Source: Rostratula benghalensis
Lineage: Eukaryota > Chordata > Aves > Charadriiformes > Rostratulidae
Reading direction: 5' to 3'
Length of the DNA stretch: 64,000 nucleotides
NCBI GenBank assembly: GCA_013399305.1
Contig: VXAI01000376.1
Coordinates: forward strand, 62,001-126,000
Shown here: piece by piece, positions 48,401 through 60,600 of the stretch
Layout of the letters: each line of letters begins with the position of its first letter
Numbering within the stretch: the first letter of the stretch is position 1
Translations under genes and position numbers: made by a program
The notes under the pieces: model-generated
Databases searched by the model: none
What the model was told of the DNA's origin: nothing
The model's input: only the letters and a program-made list of their open reading frames with translations

Positions 48401-50867
48401 GCAGCACAACAGTAGCACATCCTCTCTCTGAACACACTGGTGAGGCCTCTGAGCAGATGGACTTGTCAAGGACCACAGCTCAGCTGTGGAAACATGCAAG
48501 GAAGAGAAAAGCCATTGCAGAACTGGACAGCAGGCGTGTGGCACTCTAATCTCGCACATGCTGGTGACATGATTTTAGCAAAGGTGCTTGTAATGCTTCA
48601 GAAGTTCACAGTAGGAGGCTTGTTTGTGTCTACACTCTGTCCACACCATAACCAGTGTGGCTGTGAATCTATTTATTGGGATGTTGCAGCTACGTGGTCA
48701 GCCTGTTCCTTTCCTGGCAGCCACGGTCCTTAAGCCCATGCATGTCGAGCTGACAGGGATGCAGGAGAGGGAGTGCTCCTATCTCTCGTTTCCCTTGAGC
48801 AGAGAAAGAGTATGATGAACATATCAATGCACATTGCTCCTCACATAGCTAGTCTTTGTGAGACAGTTCAGATTAATTAGGCCATGTGTCTGCGACCACT
48901 GGGTTACACCTTGGAATGGAAATTTCAGGTCAACGGGATAAGGAAATTCTATACCCCTAATGTAGGAAATGTTTTCTTGATTAAATGGAAAGTATTCAGT
49001 CTTGTTCAAAAGTAATTATTGTTCTTCCACACTGTATTTCAGACTGTGTGGAGGCAACTTACTTTATCAAGGGATTCTTCTGTGAAAAGCATTAACTTCT
49101 GGCTGCTTCCCACTTGAAAATCACTCAAATAATTATTTGGGGTTTTTTTCTTTTGCAATGGCAATAGAAGATATATGTAGTCACCGTCTCCTGAAATATT
49201 AACATCCCATCAACTCTTATGTAACCTTCTGATCTTTGACTTCACACAAAGTCCAGAGAGTATCTACTTACCTTAAGCAAAAATGGATTGCAGTCAGAAG
49301 AATGGAAATTTTAACAAAGCATGATATTCCCTACTGTATTGCCCAGTCCCTAGAGATCTTTAAAATAAACTCAAAAAAAAACCCCAAAAAAGTGACAGCC
49401 AATGCAGCAGAGGAACTCTGGGATTTAAGACAACACACCTGTCTTTGAGAATACATTTCTCTGCAAGTAGCCTGCTTCCCTGTTAGGTACCAGAGTCACT
49501 GCTGGCCGAAGAACTCACCACTCCTCTCCCAGTCCTATAGGATCACCTAGCCATTTTCTTCCTACCTTTCCTGTCTCCAGTGAGGTGCAGATCATCTTCC
49601 CAGTGCTGCTCCCCTTAAATTCAGCAGTAAGTAACCCCACTAAAACTACATCAAAACTTGTCAATCCCGCCAATTACTAAGGGGTTTAGCAGGCCACAAC
49701 ACATGGCTCCATGAAACTAAGTAGACAGTCATCTGAGAAGGACAGAGGCAGGACAGCAAGGTTTGATGGAGTGACCCCAGCCACAGCACTGGAAGGGGGG
49801 CTAGCACTCACTTGGCTTAGGCCAGTTAAGATGGAGAAGCTCTGCCTGAACCCTTGTGGCTCACACTCCCAGGATCAGCACTGTGCATGCTATGCTGGTT
49901 TACACCTTGAGCTTTTGCACCCAAGGAAAGGGGAGGTGTCCTTACCGTGCCTCCAACCGCTCGGCACCTTTCAGCCAGCTTAGACCAAATTTAGCAGCGG
50001 GAGAATTCTCAAAGGCGTTCAGCACCTACAGGCTGCTCCATGCCCTTCAGTGACATAACGGAGGACAGGAGACTTACTAGCTAATTCTTCTGAATGGCCC
50101 AAAATAAAGTAGTGCTTCAATCAAAGCGTGTTATTGATAAAACAAGTCCAGAAATAAAACACTGAATATATTAGTTGCAATTTTGAAAGCATATGAAAGA
50201 CAAAGGATGTTGTTCCCTGCTGTTCTGAGTTTGCTGGTCTGGAATGCTACCACTGCTGTCCAGAAGGCATCTAAGAGGCACTTTCTCCTTTGTAGACTAC
50301 ACAATTTGTGGGCACCCACCTTTCATTTAACTCTTTGGAAGATCAGCACGGCAATATGTGGAAGGGGCAGATTTGGTAGGGCCCAACTTCAAACAATAAG
50401 GTTTAAGCCTTCTGGCAGGAAAACCAACCTACCTTCAAACTGGGTCCCTGTCTTTGTTGGAGCAAGGATGATTACAGGCCATTCGGGAGTGAGTGAGGAA
50501 GAGGACAGTTACTTTAAAAACCAGTTGGTAGTCTCAGTTTCTCAAGTCAGAATAAAAACACATGGGACCAGACCCCTCTTACACAACTGGCAACAAATTA
50601 AGGACATGTAGGAAGCACAGCAATAGGTTTTGTGGCTGGAAGTGCTAGTGTTGGGTTGCTTAGGTGGGACATGAAAGGACACAGGTTCACCACCTCTGGC
50701 AAGTTCCATAACATATAGTGGTAGGAACAAATCCTTATGAGGAAAGCTGAAGGAGGTATTAGAATAATGGTGTAAACACAAGAAATAATTATTGGACTAG
50801 CCACTTCATTCTCATTTCACTAATAATACATGTGAAACAACTACAAGACTACCCAGCATTGTTGAAA
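45482..50867. other. Intergenic DNA between APMAP and ACSS1, including ACSS1 3'UTR
   Basis: No coding exon is recognised. A T17 run occurs at 46393-46409. The left part may carry a divergent non-coding transcript from the APMAP promoter. The right part may contain ACSS1 3'UTR; I find no canonical AATAAA on the minus strand between the ACSS1 stop and about 50000, so its end is unresolved. Confidence 0.5.
45691..45721. repeat. T21-G10 homopolymer junction
   Basis: A run of about 21 T is followed directly by 10 G, next to the APMAP promoter region. Its length may be misassembled. Confidence 0.85.
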
Positions 50868-51048
50868 AGGCACCGAGTTGAGTCACCATTCCTGGAGGTA
50901 TTTAAGAAATGTGTAGATGAGGCACTTCGGAGCATGTTCTACTGGTATGCTCTAGTGGCCAAGATTGTAGGGGATTTTTGTGTGTGTATGGTTGGACTCA
51001 GTGATCTCAGAGGTCCTTTCTAACCATGATAATTCTGTGACTCTGTGA
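50868..51048 (+). mobile_element. CR1 LINE 3' fragment
   Basis: Plus-oriented CR1 tail: CACCATTCCTGGAGGTATTT at the left, GGTTGGACTCAGTGATCTCA in the middle, and the end ATAATTCTGTGACTCTGTG. It lies within 400 bp of the ACSS1 stop and antisense to it, so it is probably part of the 3'UTR or just beyond. Confidence 0.9.
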
Positions 51049-51435
51049 GTTGCAGTGAAATACAGCTACTTGAACTCAGATATCCAAGCTGAAAATTGAA
51101 AAAGGGTTTCTTTTAAAAAAAGCAAAAGTATTGTATAAAAACATTTTCCTGTACAGTAGCATTAAAATGAGAAACATTAATGTCTGTATCTTGCTTGAGC
51201 TGCTATTATATTTCATGATAGCTAGTGAAAACCACCAATAGCTGCTCTACAACAGCCCTAAGCCCTAGAAGCAATGGAAGGGAGCTCACTGACTGTGCAA
51301 AACTGCATTATGCTTCCAGCTCTGTGGAGTGGAAAGTCTTGTTCCCCTAGAAGGGGAGAAGGAAGAGCTATGTTGTTTGCCTGACTATTTGAGACCTTCT
51401 GCACTTCCAGAAGAGATAGATTCCAGAGCTGTCTG

Positions 51436-51609
51436 TTATGAGGAACTCTTCTCCTTGTATTTCTGGTAAGCATCCAGTATCTCCTTGACAACTGTTGGAT
51501 CATCAAGTGTGGTGACATCTCCCATGTTGCTTGATTGTTCAGTGACTACTTTCCTCAGCAGCCTTCTCATGATCTTCCCTGAGCGGGTTTTAGGAAGACG
51601 TTTCACCAC
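51436..51609 (-). CDS. ACSS1: ACSS1 last exon: catalytic lysine and C-terminus
   Basis: Acceptor TCTGCAG|GTGGTG, stop TAA at 51436-51438. It encodes [20 protein letters not shown], the A10 motif with the adenylation lysine, then the tail ending KYKEKSSS. Confidence 0.97.
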   Translation of the reverse strand: MVKRLPKTRSGKIMRRLLRKVVTEQSSNMGDVTTLDDPTVVKEILDAYQKYKEKSSS

Positions 51610-54600
51610 CTGCAGAGAAGGGAAAGACACCTATGTTAGAACATGGGTCCTGCTAGAAACCACAAGGAAATTTGGCTGAACTATTCTAAGCCTGGCACAC
51701 CGTCTCATGGCCACAGCTCCTTTGAGGCTCCTGGGAAATATTAGACCATCAAGCACAAAAGTTTATGTCCAAGGAAAGGAGTGTTACTAGCATCAATTTC
51801 TTGCACTATAAATTTTATTCTGATTTAAGTGGACTTTGTTCCCCATTTACTTTGTTTTCTATCTCCAGGCTGGGTGCTGCAGGACACACAGCTTTTTGGA
51901 GCTGCATGGACATCAAGTGCATCTCAAGGCATAGAGTCAGCCAGTGGCTCCCCAGAGCTCTGGCCAAGCACGGTGCTCTCAACATTCTGCACATCCCATT
52001 TACAGGGCTGTTCAGCGCTTGGCCCAAATGGAAAAGCCTCAGAGTAGCGCCAAAACATGCTCTGTAGCAGCCCCACTGAGAATCTGCTCTGCAGACTGGA
52101 GCAGCTGTAACATCCCAGTGACCCACTGGGTCACTGCTGGTCTTCAGGCATGGAGAAGGAGCACATGCAGTCCATTGCACCTGCTCTCCTACCTAAGGAT
52201 CCCTCCAGGTAGTTCTGGTTTTCTGCTTCTTCATCCTGCCAGAGAGGGACAACAGCAACACTGCAGCCAGGAAGGCAAGACTTGCTTGATGTGATCATTC
52301 CTGCTCCTGGGCCCAGTTACAGTCTCCCACTTACCAGAATGTGGTCAGGCACAGCATATTTTGCTATCTTGGAAGCCACTATGGCTTTGAGCTCTTCTTT
52401 GACACGGTCTGTATGAGCTGTCTGCTCCTTTAGCACTATGAAAGCAAAGGCACCTGGAAGACAAACGAGAAGCCACGTACCTCATATTAGCTCCTGGATG
52501 GCAAGACTAGGGATGCTCATTCAAACACCAAGGCAGGATTCAAGTCATTCCTACGCACAATCTAGAGACTGCCAAGGAAACCACAGATCTTGCTTACAAA
52601 ATGGAATCAGATTCTAACCCTCAAATGGTCCTGCCTTGTCTTGGCATTTATGCACCAGGCTGACCTCAGGGACAATGACACCTCAACACAAATTACCAAA
52701 GTCACTGGGATCAAAAGCTGGCCAATGCAAATCACCTACTCTTGTTCTCTTCAAAGGACGTGTCTGAGCACAGTCCTTTTTTAAGGAAGCTCTTATCACA
52801 TACATAGCACTATGTGTGAAAACAGTTTAGGGGAGTAATACCTGCCCCCAGGTTAGGAACATGCAGTTATTTTTATGGCTGTCTTTGCCTCTGGGGGCTA
52901 CAATGCCAGTCAGCCTAATGATAACTATCCCCCCACCTCCCGCCCCACCTCATTCCCTTGGCACCTCCTGCCACAGAGTCCTGGTTAGAAATTAAGGAAA
53001 GTGTGTGTAGGTGTCATGTCAGGACACTGCTTATCACATACCTTCTCCTTTGATCTTGTGTGGGTACCCAATCACAGCAGTCTCGGGGACCTCAGGGTGG
53101 TCAGCCTTCACAAGAAGTGAAACAAAAATACACCAAGAATAACAACCGCTTCAAGCCATGCAGAGTTTGTGCAACTTGATCTAGGAACAAATCACCTTGC
53201 CATATCTCACCCTCCCTTTGGAAGATCCTGCTAAAAGCACAACAGGAAGGCCAAATGACACCTTCCTACTGCACAGTCAGCTGGGGGCCACAGGCATCAC
53301 CAGTCCTCTGGGAGTAGCATTTACTTACTGGATTGGCCCTGCTTTTAAAGAAGTACACACAAATAAGTAATATTACTGCTAAGACCACTGCATACCAAGC
53401 TGAATCGCACCAGCTGGAAACCTGCTGTCTCCTTCTTACTCTGTGTTCTTTGTGTGTGCAGCACAGTCCCTGGTATTGACTGACCATGGCCAAATCACAA
53501 GCAAAACCAGTCCTGCATTGCTCTGTGCCACAGGGAACTGTTGCCAAAGTCACAGTCCCCATCTGACTTGTGTGAACAAATGCCCAAATCACACCAGAAG
53601 CCAGAAAGATCAGGCTTCTTCATCTTCCCAGAAGGGGAAAGGGGTTATTTTGACAATTTTTTTTTTTTTTAATATATTGTTATACTACACAACAGTTATT
53701 TATTCTGTCATATTTCAGAGTTTAAGCTTTTTTACTTCTGCAGTAAGAAGACAATTTGGGTGTACGGACTAGAAGAAATCACATATCCAAATCCCACACC
53801 AAAGACTGGATTATACTATTTTAAATTACATCAAAATATAAAAGAAAATATTACAGAATAATCTAACCATATGAACATATTTGCATAAACACATGTATAC
53901 ACATACATAGAGTGGGAGAGGAACTGGATCCTATATCTACCATTATAAACTCACACATATTAAAAAAATCAATCACAGAGGAGAAAGCAGGATCCTGTGT
54001 GCCAGCTCAGGTTTATAAAATGTTACATTTAAGTGCCATTTACAGGCAAGGCACATAATACAGAAATAAGTATTCAGGTCAAGCTTGGAAGACAAATGCT
54101 CTGAGGACTTTCTGTTTTTTATTCCCTGAGCTAATATTATTTTCTCTCAAAATGACAGGCTAGCTTTGCAGCTGAAATGAATCAAAGTTGCTCCATATTT
54201 AACACTGATGAATTCTCAGGCACACCTGGCTGTTTGGGATGATCAAGACACAGATTTGAGAAGGACAGGTTAGGTCATAGCAGAGAGGAAGGAACAAACA
54301 GGAGTGACAATCCCTTATGGAGACTCCACCAGCATCCAAAATTACAACTGCAACAGCAGAACGTCACTGGGAGGAAACACAGCTCTAACATCTCACCTAC
54401 CCCCAGTGTGACTCCTCTCTCACTTGCCTGTTTGTTGTGGCCTTAATATAGAAGCTGTTTCCTTTTGCACATTTGCTACTCATTACCCTTCAAGCTGGGT
54501 GTAGGCAGGGGCAGGGGCAGGGGTTTGAAGGCAAGCGACTCTGCTCTTGTTTAAATTCATAAAACTTCTTCGAAAGGGCCACCGTGCCCCACAGAAAGAC

Positions 54601-57600
54601 CCTGTCAAGGGACCTCTACCTGCTGAGAACTTACCATTGCATCTTCTATCTCTGCTGTCCCGAGCCTGTGCCCGCTGATGTTAATGACATCATCCATGCG
54701 CCCTGTTATCTGGTAATAGCCTTTCTTGGTCCTGTAAGCACCGTCCCCTGTGAAGTAGTAACCTACAGGAAAGACAGGTCAGCAGCCGGAATCGTGCCAG
54801 CCCCTATTGCTTTGGGCTCAGGTGCAGTTCCAGAATGGCGAGTAGGGTACAGGGGATCAGGCAGCTCACAGGACACCCTAAAGTGACAGCTCCATGACCT
54901 GCCACGCAGCATTCCCCACTTCCCTCTGCCACTCCTAACCTCCGTCTTCTCTGCCAGGGAGGTTCTGACTCCCAGTAAGCACCTGAGCAGCACCAAGGCA
55001 GCGGAGCTCAGATCTCTGTCCAGATGGGCAGAATCACTGCAGTCAATCAGCAGCAATCAGCTGCTGATATCCCTGTAGTAAAACCAAGTTCAGCAACACA
55101 ACACAGTGATGTTTTGTTGGATTTAGAAAACCAAGGGGGATTCTCTGATCTCCCAAGGCTTTATGTGCCTACAGCTGCACAGCAGCTGTGTGCTCAGGCC
55201 TGGTGCAGACAGCACTAAGATAAAACCACTTCAAATGCCATTTGCCATCATGCTAGCTACATCTCAGCCCTCATGGAAAAGTACAACTGTGCAGCTGAAA
55301 GGGAGCAGTTCTATCCCATTTTGTACATGGGAACATTGCCATTTTTTCTAAGCACTACACTGGAATAGATGAAAAGCCATTTTCCTTCCTGGCTAACAAA
55401 GATTCAGATCCCAGATAACAGTCCCTCTACAGCACATGAGAGTGGCAAAAACACTGCTATCAGATTAGCTGGGAAAAAACCCTCAATGATAAGCATGGTG
55501 TTTGGAAGATCTAAAACATTTGATGGAAAATGAAAAAAAAAACAATAGTTCCAGGAAACTCCAGTGTCACTGAGGACATATCTAGTGACACAAACTGTGT
55601 TGGCTCTTTATCAAAGCCGTATCCACATCTGAACTGTTCCTGTGGCACTCCTGAGCAGCAGCATGTAGCTAGTGCTGTGAAATCTGAAGGTGGCTCCTGC
55701 CAGGACCCATTATTCCCATTATGGGCAAATTCATCGGCTTTCAGTCATTCCTCCTGCCCTTCCAAATCAATTAAACAACCACCAACTAAATATCCACAAG
55801 ATTTCAGACGAGAACACATAGTGAGTATCACCTTCTACCAGTTTCCTATTCTTATTTTCCAACCCATTTTGTACAATTTGCAGGATTTTTTCTAATTCTT
55901 GTCTACATTGTAGCTTTCAAACTCCCTTCAGTTGCTCCCCTAAGTGAAGACAGCATTCTTGTCCAATCTCCTACTAAAAACACTTCCCTCCACTTCTGAT
56001 TACTTTCCAGATACAACTTGACCATGTTCTAAAATGGAAGGATGTAACACAGCCTGTGACAGCAGGGGTGAGATTCAGTGATGCAGGAGGTATTTTTCAC
56101 ACCCAGTATGCCTATTTCCAAGTGAGACACAAACAGCCCCAAAGAAAAATTATTTGGACTTTAAAAATACATTCCCTTTTGACAGCTAGAAAGGTCAGCG
56201 CTATCTAAGACCATTTGTGTATGCTTGCAACATGTCACCCAAAACCCCAAGCAAGCAAGATCTGGCTGGTAGAGCAATGACACGAAGTGCTGCTGCAAAT
56301 ACTCAGTGTGCTTGTACTGCAGTGCAAACTGACTTCCCTTGGCGCTTTTCTTACCTGGGTAGGCTTTGAAATAGGCATCAACAAATCGCTGGTGATCTCC
56401 ATAGATTGTTCTTGCCATGCCAGGCCATGGCTGGGCAATGCAGAGCGCGCCGGACACATCATTGCCTTCTATTACCTGCCCCTGTGGGTTCAAGCACAGG
56501 AAGAATGATCAGGTGAACAAAATAAGAATAGTAAGGCCTTCTGTGTCATTGAGCCAGCAAAAGTCACCCTGCCACCAGAGGGCCACAGATGGAGAAAATG
56601 AATACACTCTGTCTGTTTCCAGCCTTCCTCACCCCTTGAGGCCAGCAGCACAGCAGGTAAAAGGAAAAGTGAGTCCGGTGATTCTCCAGAGGGCAATGCC
56701 AGCAAAGACGACAGCAGAGATTTGCCAAGCACCCAGAGGATGCAGGGAAACACCTGGACCCCTGCCTGCCACCTTCCCTTTCATTAGCTGCCACATGCCT
56801 CTAACTGCATATGTACGAGATCACACACTTTACTGTTTAACAGAGCACAGATGGAGATCGCTCACACAGCTTCACAGACCAGCACCCGCTTTCTCACAGA
56901 CACACATGGTCACAGGGCCTCATGCCTTGCATTTCCTTTGGAAAACTCCACCAGTCCCATAGTCACTCCAGTCTTGCCACGTCACTAGACCTTGTATCCA
57001 ACTGCTCAGCCCCCTGGTTCCCAGGAGCTGTGCGACTTCTGACTTCTCTAATAAATGGAGGCAGCAGCTCTTAAACAGAAGCTGTGTAAGACCATAAAAG
57101 TGGTGCTGAAAATGCAAATGCTCCTCTAGAGATTTGCAGACAGCTTCCAATGCCCACTTGGCAACCTGCACAGACATCTGAGATATGCTCAATATATAAA
57201 CTGCTCACCCATTCTATCACTTTAATGGAGGAACAAACGTCTTTTGGGATCCTGCTGCTGCCACAAAAGTGACTAAGGCAGAAACACACACCAGCTTTTC
57301 TTCTGGGGACCCAGCACAGCCTCAACTCACATTATCATCCATCAGCATGGGCACAATCCCAAAGAAAGGTCTCATAGCCATAGCTGGAATGATCTCAGCT
57401 TCCTCCTCTGAAGGCCGTGGAGCAATGCAGATGCCACCAGTTTCTGGAAGAATAATGAAAAACAATATATGTAGGGTCCATGCAGTGCTGGATAAAAGCA
57501 GTTGCCAGCTCTTCTAAGTTAAAGAAAAGAGTGAAGCCACCTTGCAAGAAAAGGTAACTAGGAAGGAATTATGCAGCACCACATAGCACACCCATCTGAA

Positions 57601-60600
57601 AGCAGCACAGACCTGATAAATCAAGAGCTCTTTATGCATACAAGAAAAGCTTAAACACAGAAAAATGTCTGGCAAGCCAGGATGACACCAGCAAAGCCTG
57701 TTCTGTCTACAGGGGACATTGCAGCAGGGGGAGAGCTGAGGAAAGCTGGAGGCATGTGTCCCCTTTGTAAGCTCAGACTGAGAGCTACTCCTACTCCCCG
57801 CTTGCACGGTGCCTCCCTCAGTCAGTGCTGGCTGCAAAAATCACTGCCCCCTGGTGCGCACTGGTAACAAACCACAGAGTGTGGCCAAGCAAGCACCCCG
57901 GTGGAAGAGCAGTTTGCTATACCCCAGATCATCAGGAGGGCTGGCTTAGCTCTTCAAAGTCTCGGAGGAAAACAGTACATGTTTCTACAGCAGCTGGCTT
58001 TGCACCAGATGGCCTGGGGACCCTGCAGCCATGATGTTTGCCTTCCCACAGTCAATCCATGGCAAATGAACCAGCCACAAGGAAGACCCCGTTGATTCAG
58101 CCCACACGCTCTGTTCTCTACACCTGGCTCTATGTCAGATAAACCCATTCCTTCAGCTACCAACCAGCAAGGAATAGGGGCATCTCTAATACACACTTAC
58201 ACCTTTGCAGGTCCTTCTCACACTAACAGGGCTGCCATTCATGATTACATTACAGGCAGGCTTTAATGGCCTATCAGAATGTCTCTAAGGGCTTAGAAAA
58301 TTTTGCCACTGACATCTGTGTGATCTTCACCATTTCCCTTTTTCTATAGAACTCTGTTTATTCTTTATAAAATAGGGATAGTTATATTCTTTGGGTTCAC
58401 CATAGTTCCGTGAAGATTTGTGCACTAGTGTTTACTTGGGAATCACATAACTTAACAGTGTAGATGATAACTTCACTACAGAAACAAACACCAAGAAACA
58501 TAAAGAAGAGGTGAGAGGAAGACAATCATAATCATAGAATGGTTCGGGTTGGAAGGGCCCTTTAACGTCATCTAGTTCCAAACCCCACCATTATAGGCAG
58601 GGACACCTCCCACTAGATCAGGTTGCTCAAAATCCCATCCAGCCTGGCCTTGAATGCCTCCATTTTGTCACCAGCCCCATTTCCTACCCCAGAAGTGATT
58701 TTACAGGGAAAATACTAGCATCTCAGGGGGATTTATCTCCCAGTACTGTTTAACAGCTGTGAAAGGTTGGCATGAAAAGCACCTCATGAGGTTGAATTAC
58801 TATTATCATAGAATACAAGATTAACCCACCCCTTACAGGTAGGTTGAGCTTATCTTCTGTTCAAAATTGAACCTTTTAATCATCCTTTTTTATTCCTGCT
58901 GGGATGAACATTAAATCAGATTCCAACCTTAATCAGATCTTTTCTATTCTAACACTAATTCAGAAACAAAATCAAAAGAGCATTAGGCTTTTAAAAATAC
59001 AGCTCTATAAATAAAGGTATGTTCTGCCACTCGGAGAGTGCATTCCTCTACTGTCTTCACTGAGGTTGTGAAAACTGAAACCAGGGGTTGGAAAGACTGA
59101 AAATAGTTTCACATGTGGCTTAGACATAAAATTGTTTCACATTTCATTGATAGACATGCATCTACCTCACATATTTCTGTTTATTTTAAAAGAGTCATCT
59201 TGAATTTAAAAAAAAAAAGGAAAAAGCACCGGAGATACTTGCTGTTCCCTATTTACACTTAGAAAATCTGCATCAGAGCAGGGAACCTGATTAAACTGAT
59301 GGCTGCTTTTCCTAACCCAGTCCTCATTCTGAACACATCACTGCAAGCTACGTTTCAACATGGATTTTGCCACATCCTACACATCTTGCAACCAGCTGCC
59401 CATAAGGCAGTGAAATCACATTCCAGAGGGAGCTGCATGGTGGCATGAGATGCTCTACAAATTGTTTGCATGGTAAAAACCTACTTTAAACTGGTTTAAA
59501 ACCACCAGTTTTAGCCACTGACAGATGACAGATAGCAAGATTTCTAGGCTCTACCGTGACCTTATGAAGTCTGTGTCTTTACAGGCAAAGCTGGCAGAAG
59601 AAAAGCCATACTTCCACATTACCTGTGCCCCTGCTGTCACCGTGGTGCAAATCCACCCAGACTTTGAGCAAGGACAGCAGAGCCTCAGCAGGGAGGGTGA
59701 CACATGGGAACAGGCTCCCCTCTGCTGTGGGTGAATCAAATCTAGCAGAAGGCTGAAGCACCTACTCTCTGCCACTGGGATCTTCACCACCACAGACAGA
59801 CTGGACTGACTGCTTTGCAGGAATCCATCTCAGAAACACTGCTCCAATCTAAATCGCTATAAGATGATGCCAAGAACAAAGGCTTCCAGGGTCTGTTTGG
59901 AGATGTCTTTCAAAACCAGCTTTTGTTCACAGCTGCATACAACAGCTGTACATTTTACATAAAACCAATGACAAAAGTAAAACTACCTAGTGTCTCCTAG
60001 TCAGCTGGGACTGATTAGTTTGAGGAAGAGCAGGCTGAGGGGAGACCTCATCACTCTCTACAACTACTTGAAAGAACACTGTAGAAAAGTTCGTGCTGGT
60101 CTCTTCTCACAGGTGATTAGCAGTAGAACGAGAGGGAATGGCTTCAAGCTGTACAACAGGGTAGGTATAGGCTGAACATTAGGAAAGAATTTTTCACAGA
60201 AAGGGTGGTCAGACACTGGAATGGGCTGCTCAGGGAGGTGGTTGAGTCCCCATTCCTGAATGTATTTAAGAGTCATTTAGATATGGTGTTGGGAGATCTG
60301 GTGTAGGAGAGGAATTTGTAGATTAGGGCTGATGGTTGGATTCAATGATCCCAAGGGTCTCTTCCAACCTGAATGATTCTATGATTCTATTCTTCTGCAC
60401 TGTGAAGAACTGCACCTGAAACTCAGACGCAGCTTTGATTCTATTACTGTCAATCACAGCACAGCATGACCTAATATTTTAGCAGCAAGACCCACAGGAA
60501 TTTTCCATCTCTCTCAACTGCACATATGGCACTACTTAAATTGCTTCTTATAATTGCCATCTCACTCATTTGCTCATCCAAAGACTTTCAAGTGGATTTT

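Noticed and set aside
53266..53592. Minus-strand frame with a hydrophobic segment ([15 protein letters not shown])
   Set aside because: It lies inside an ACSS1 intron with no supporting splice sites; one hydrophobic stretch is not evidence of a gene.
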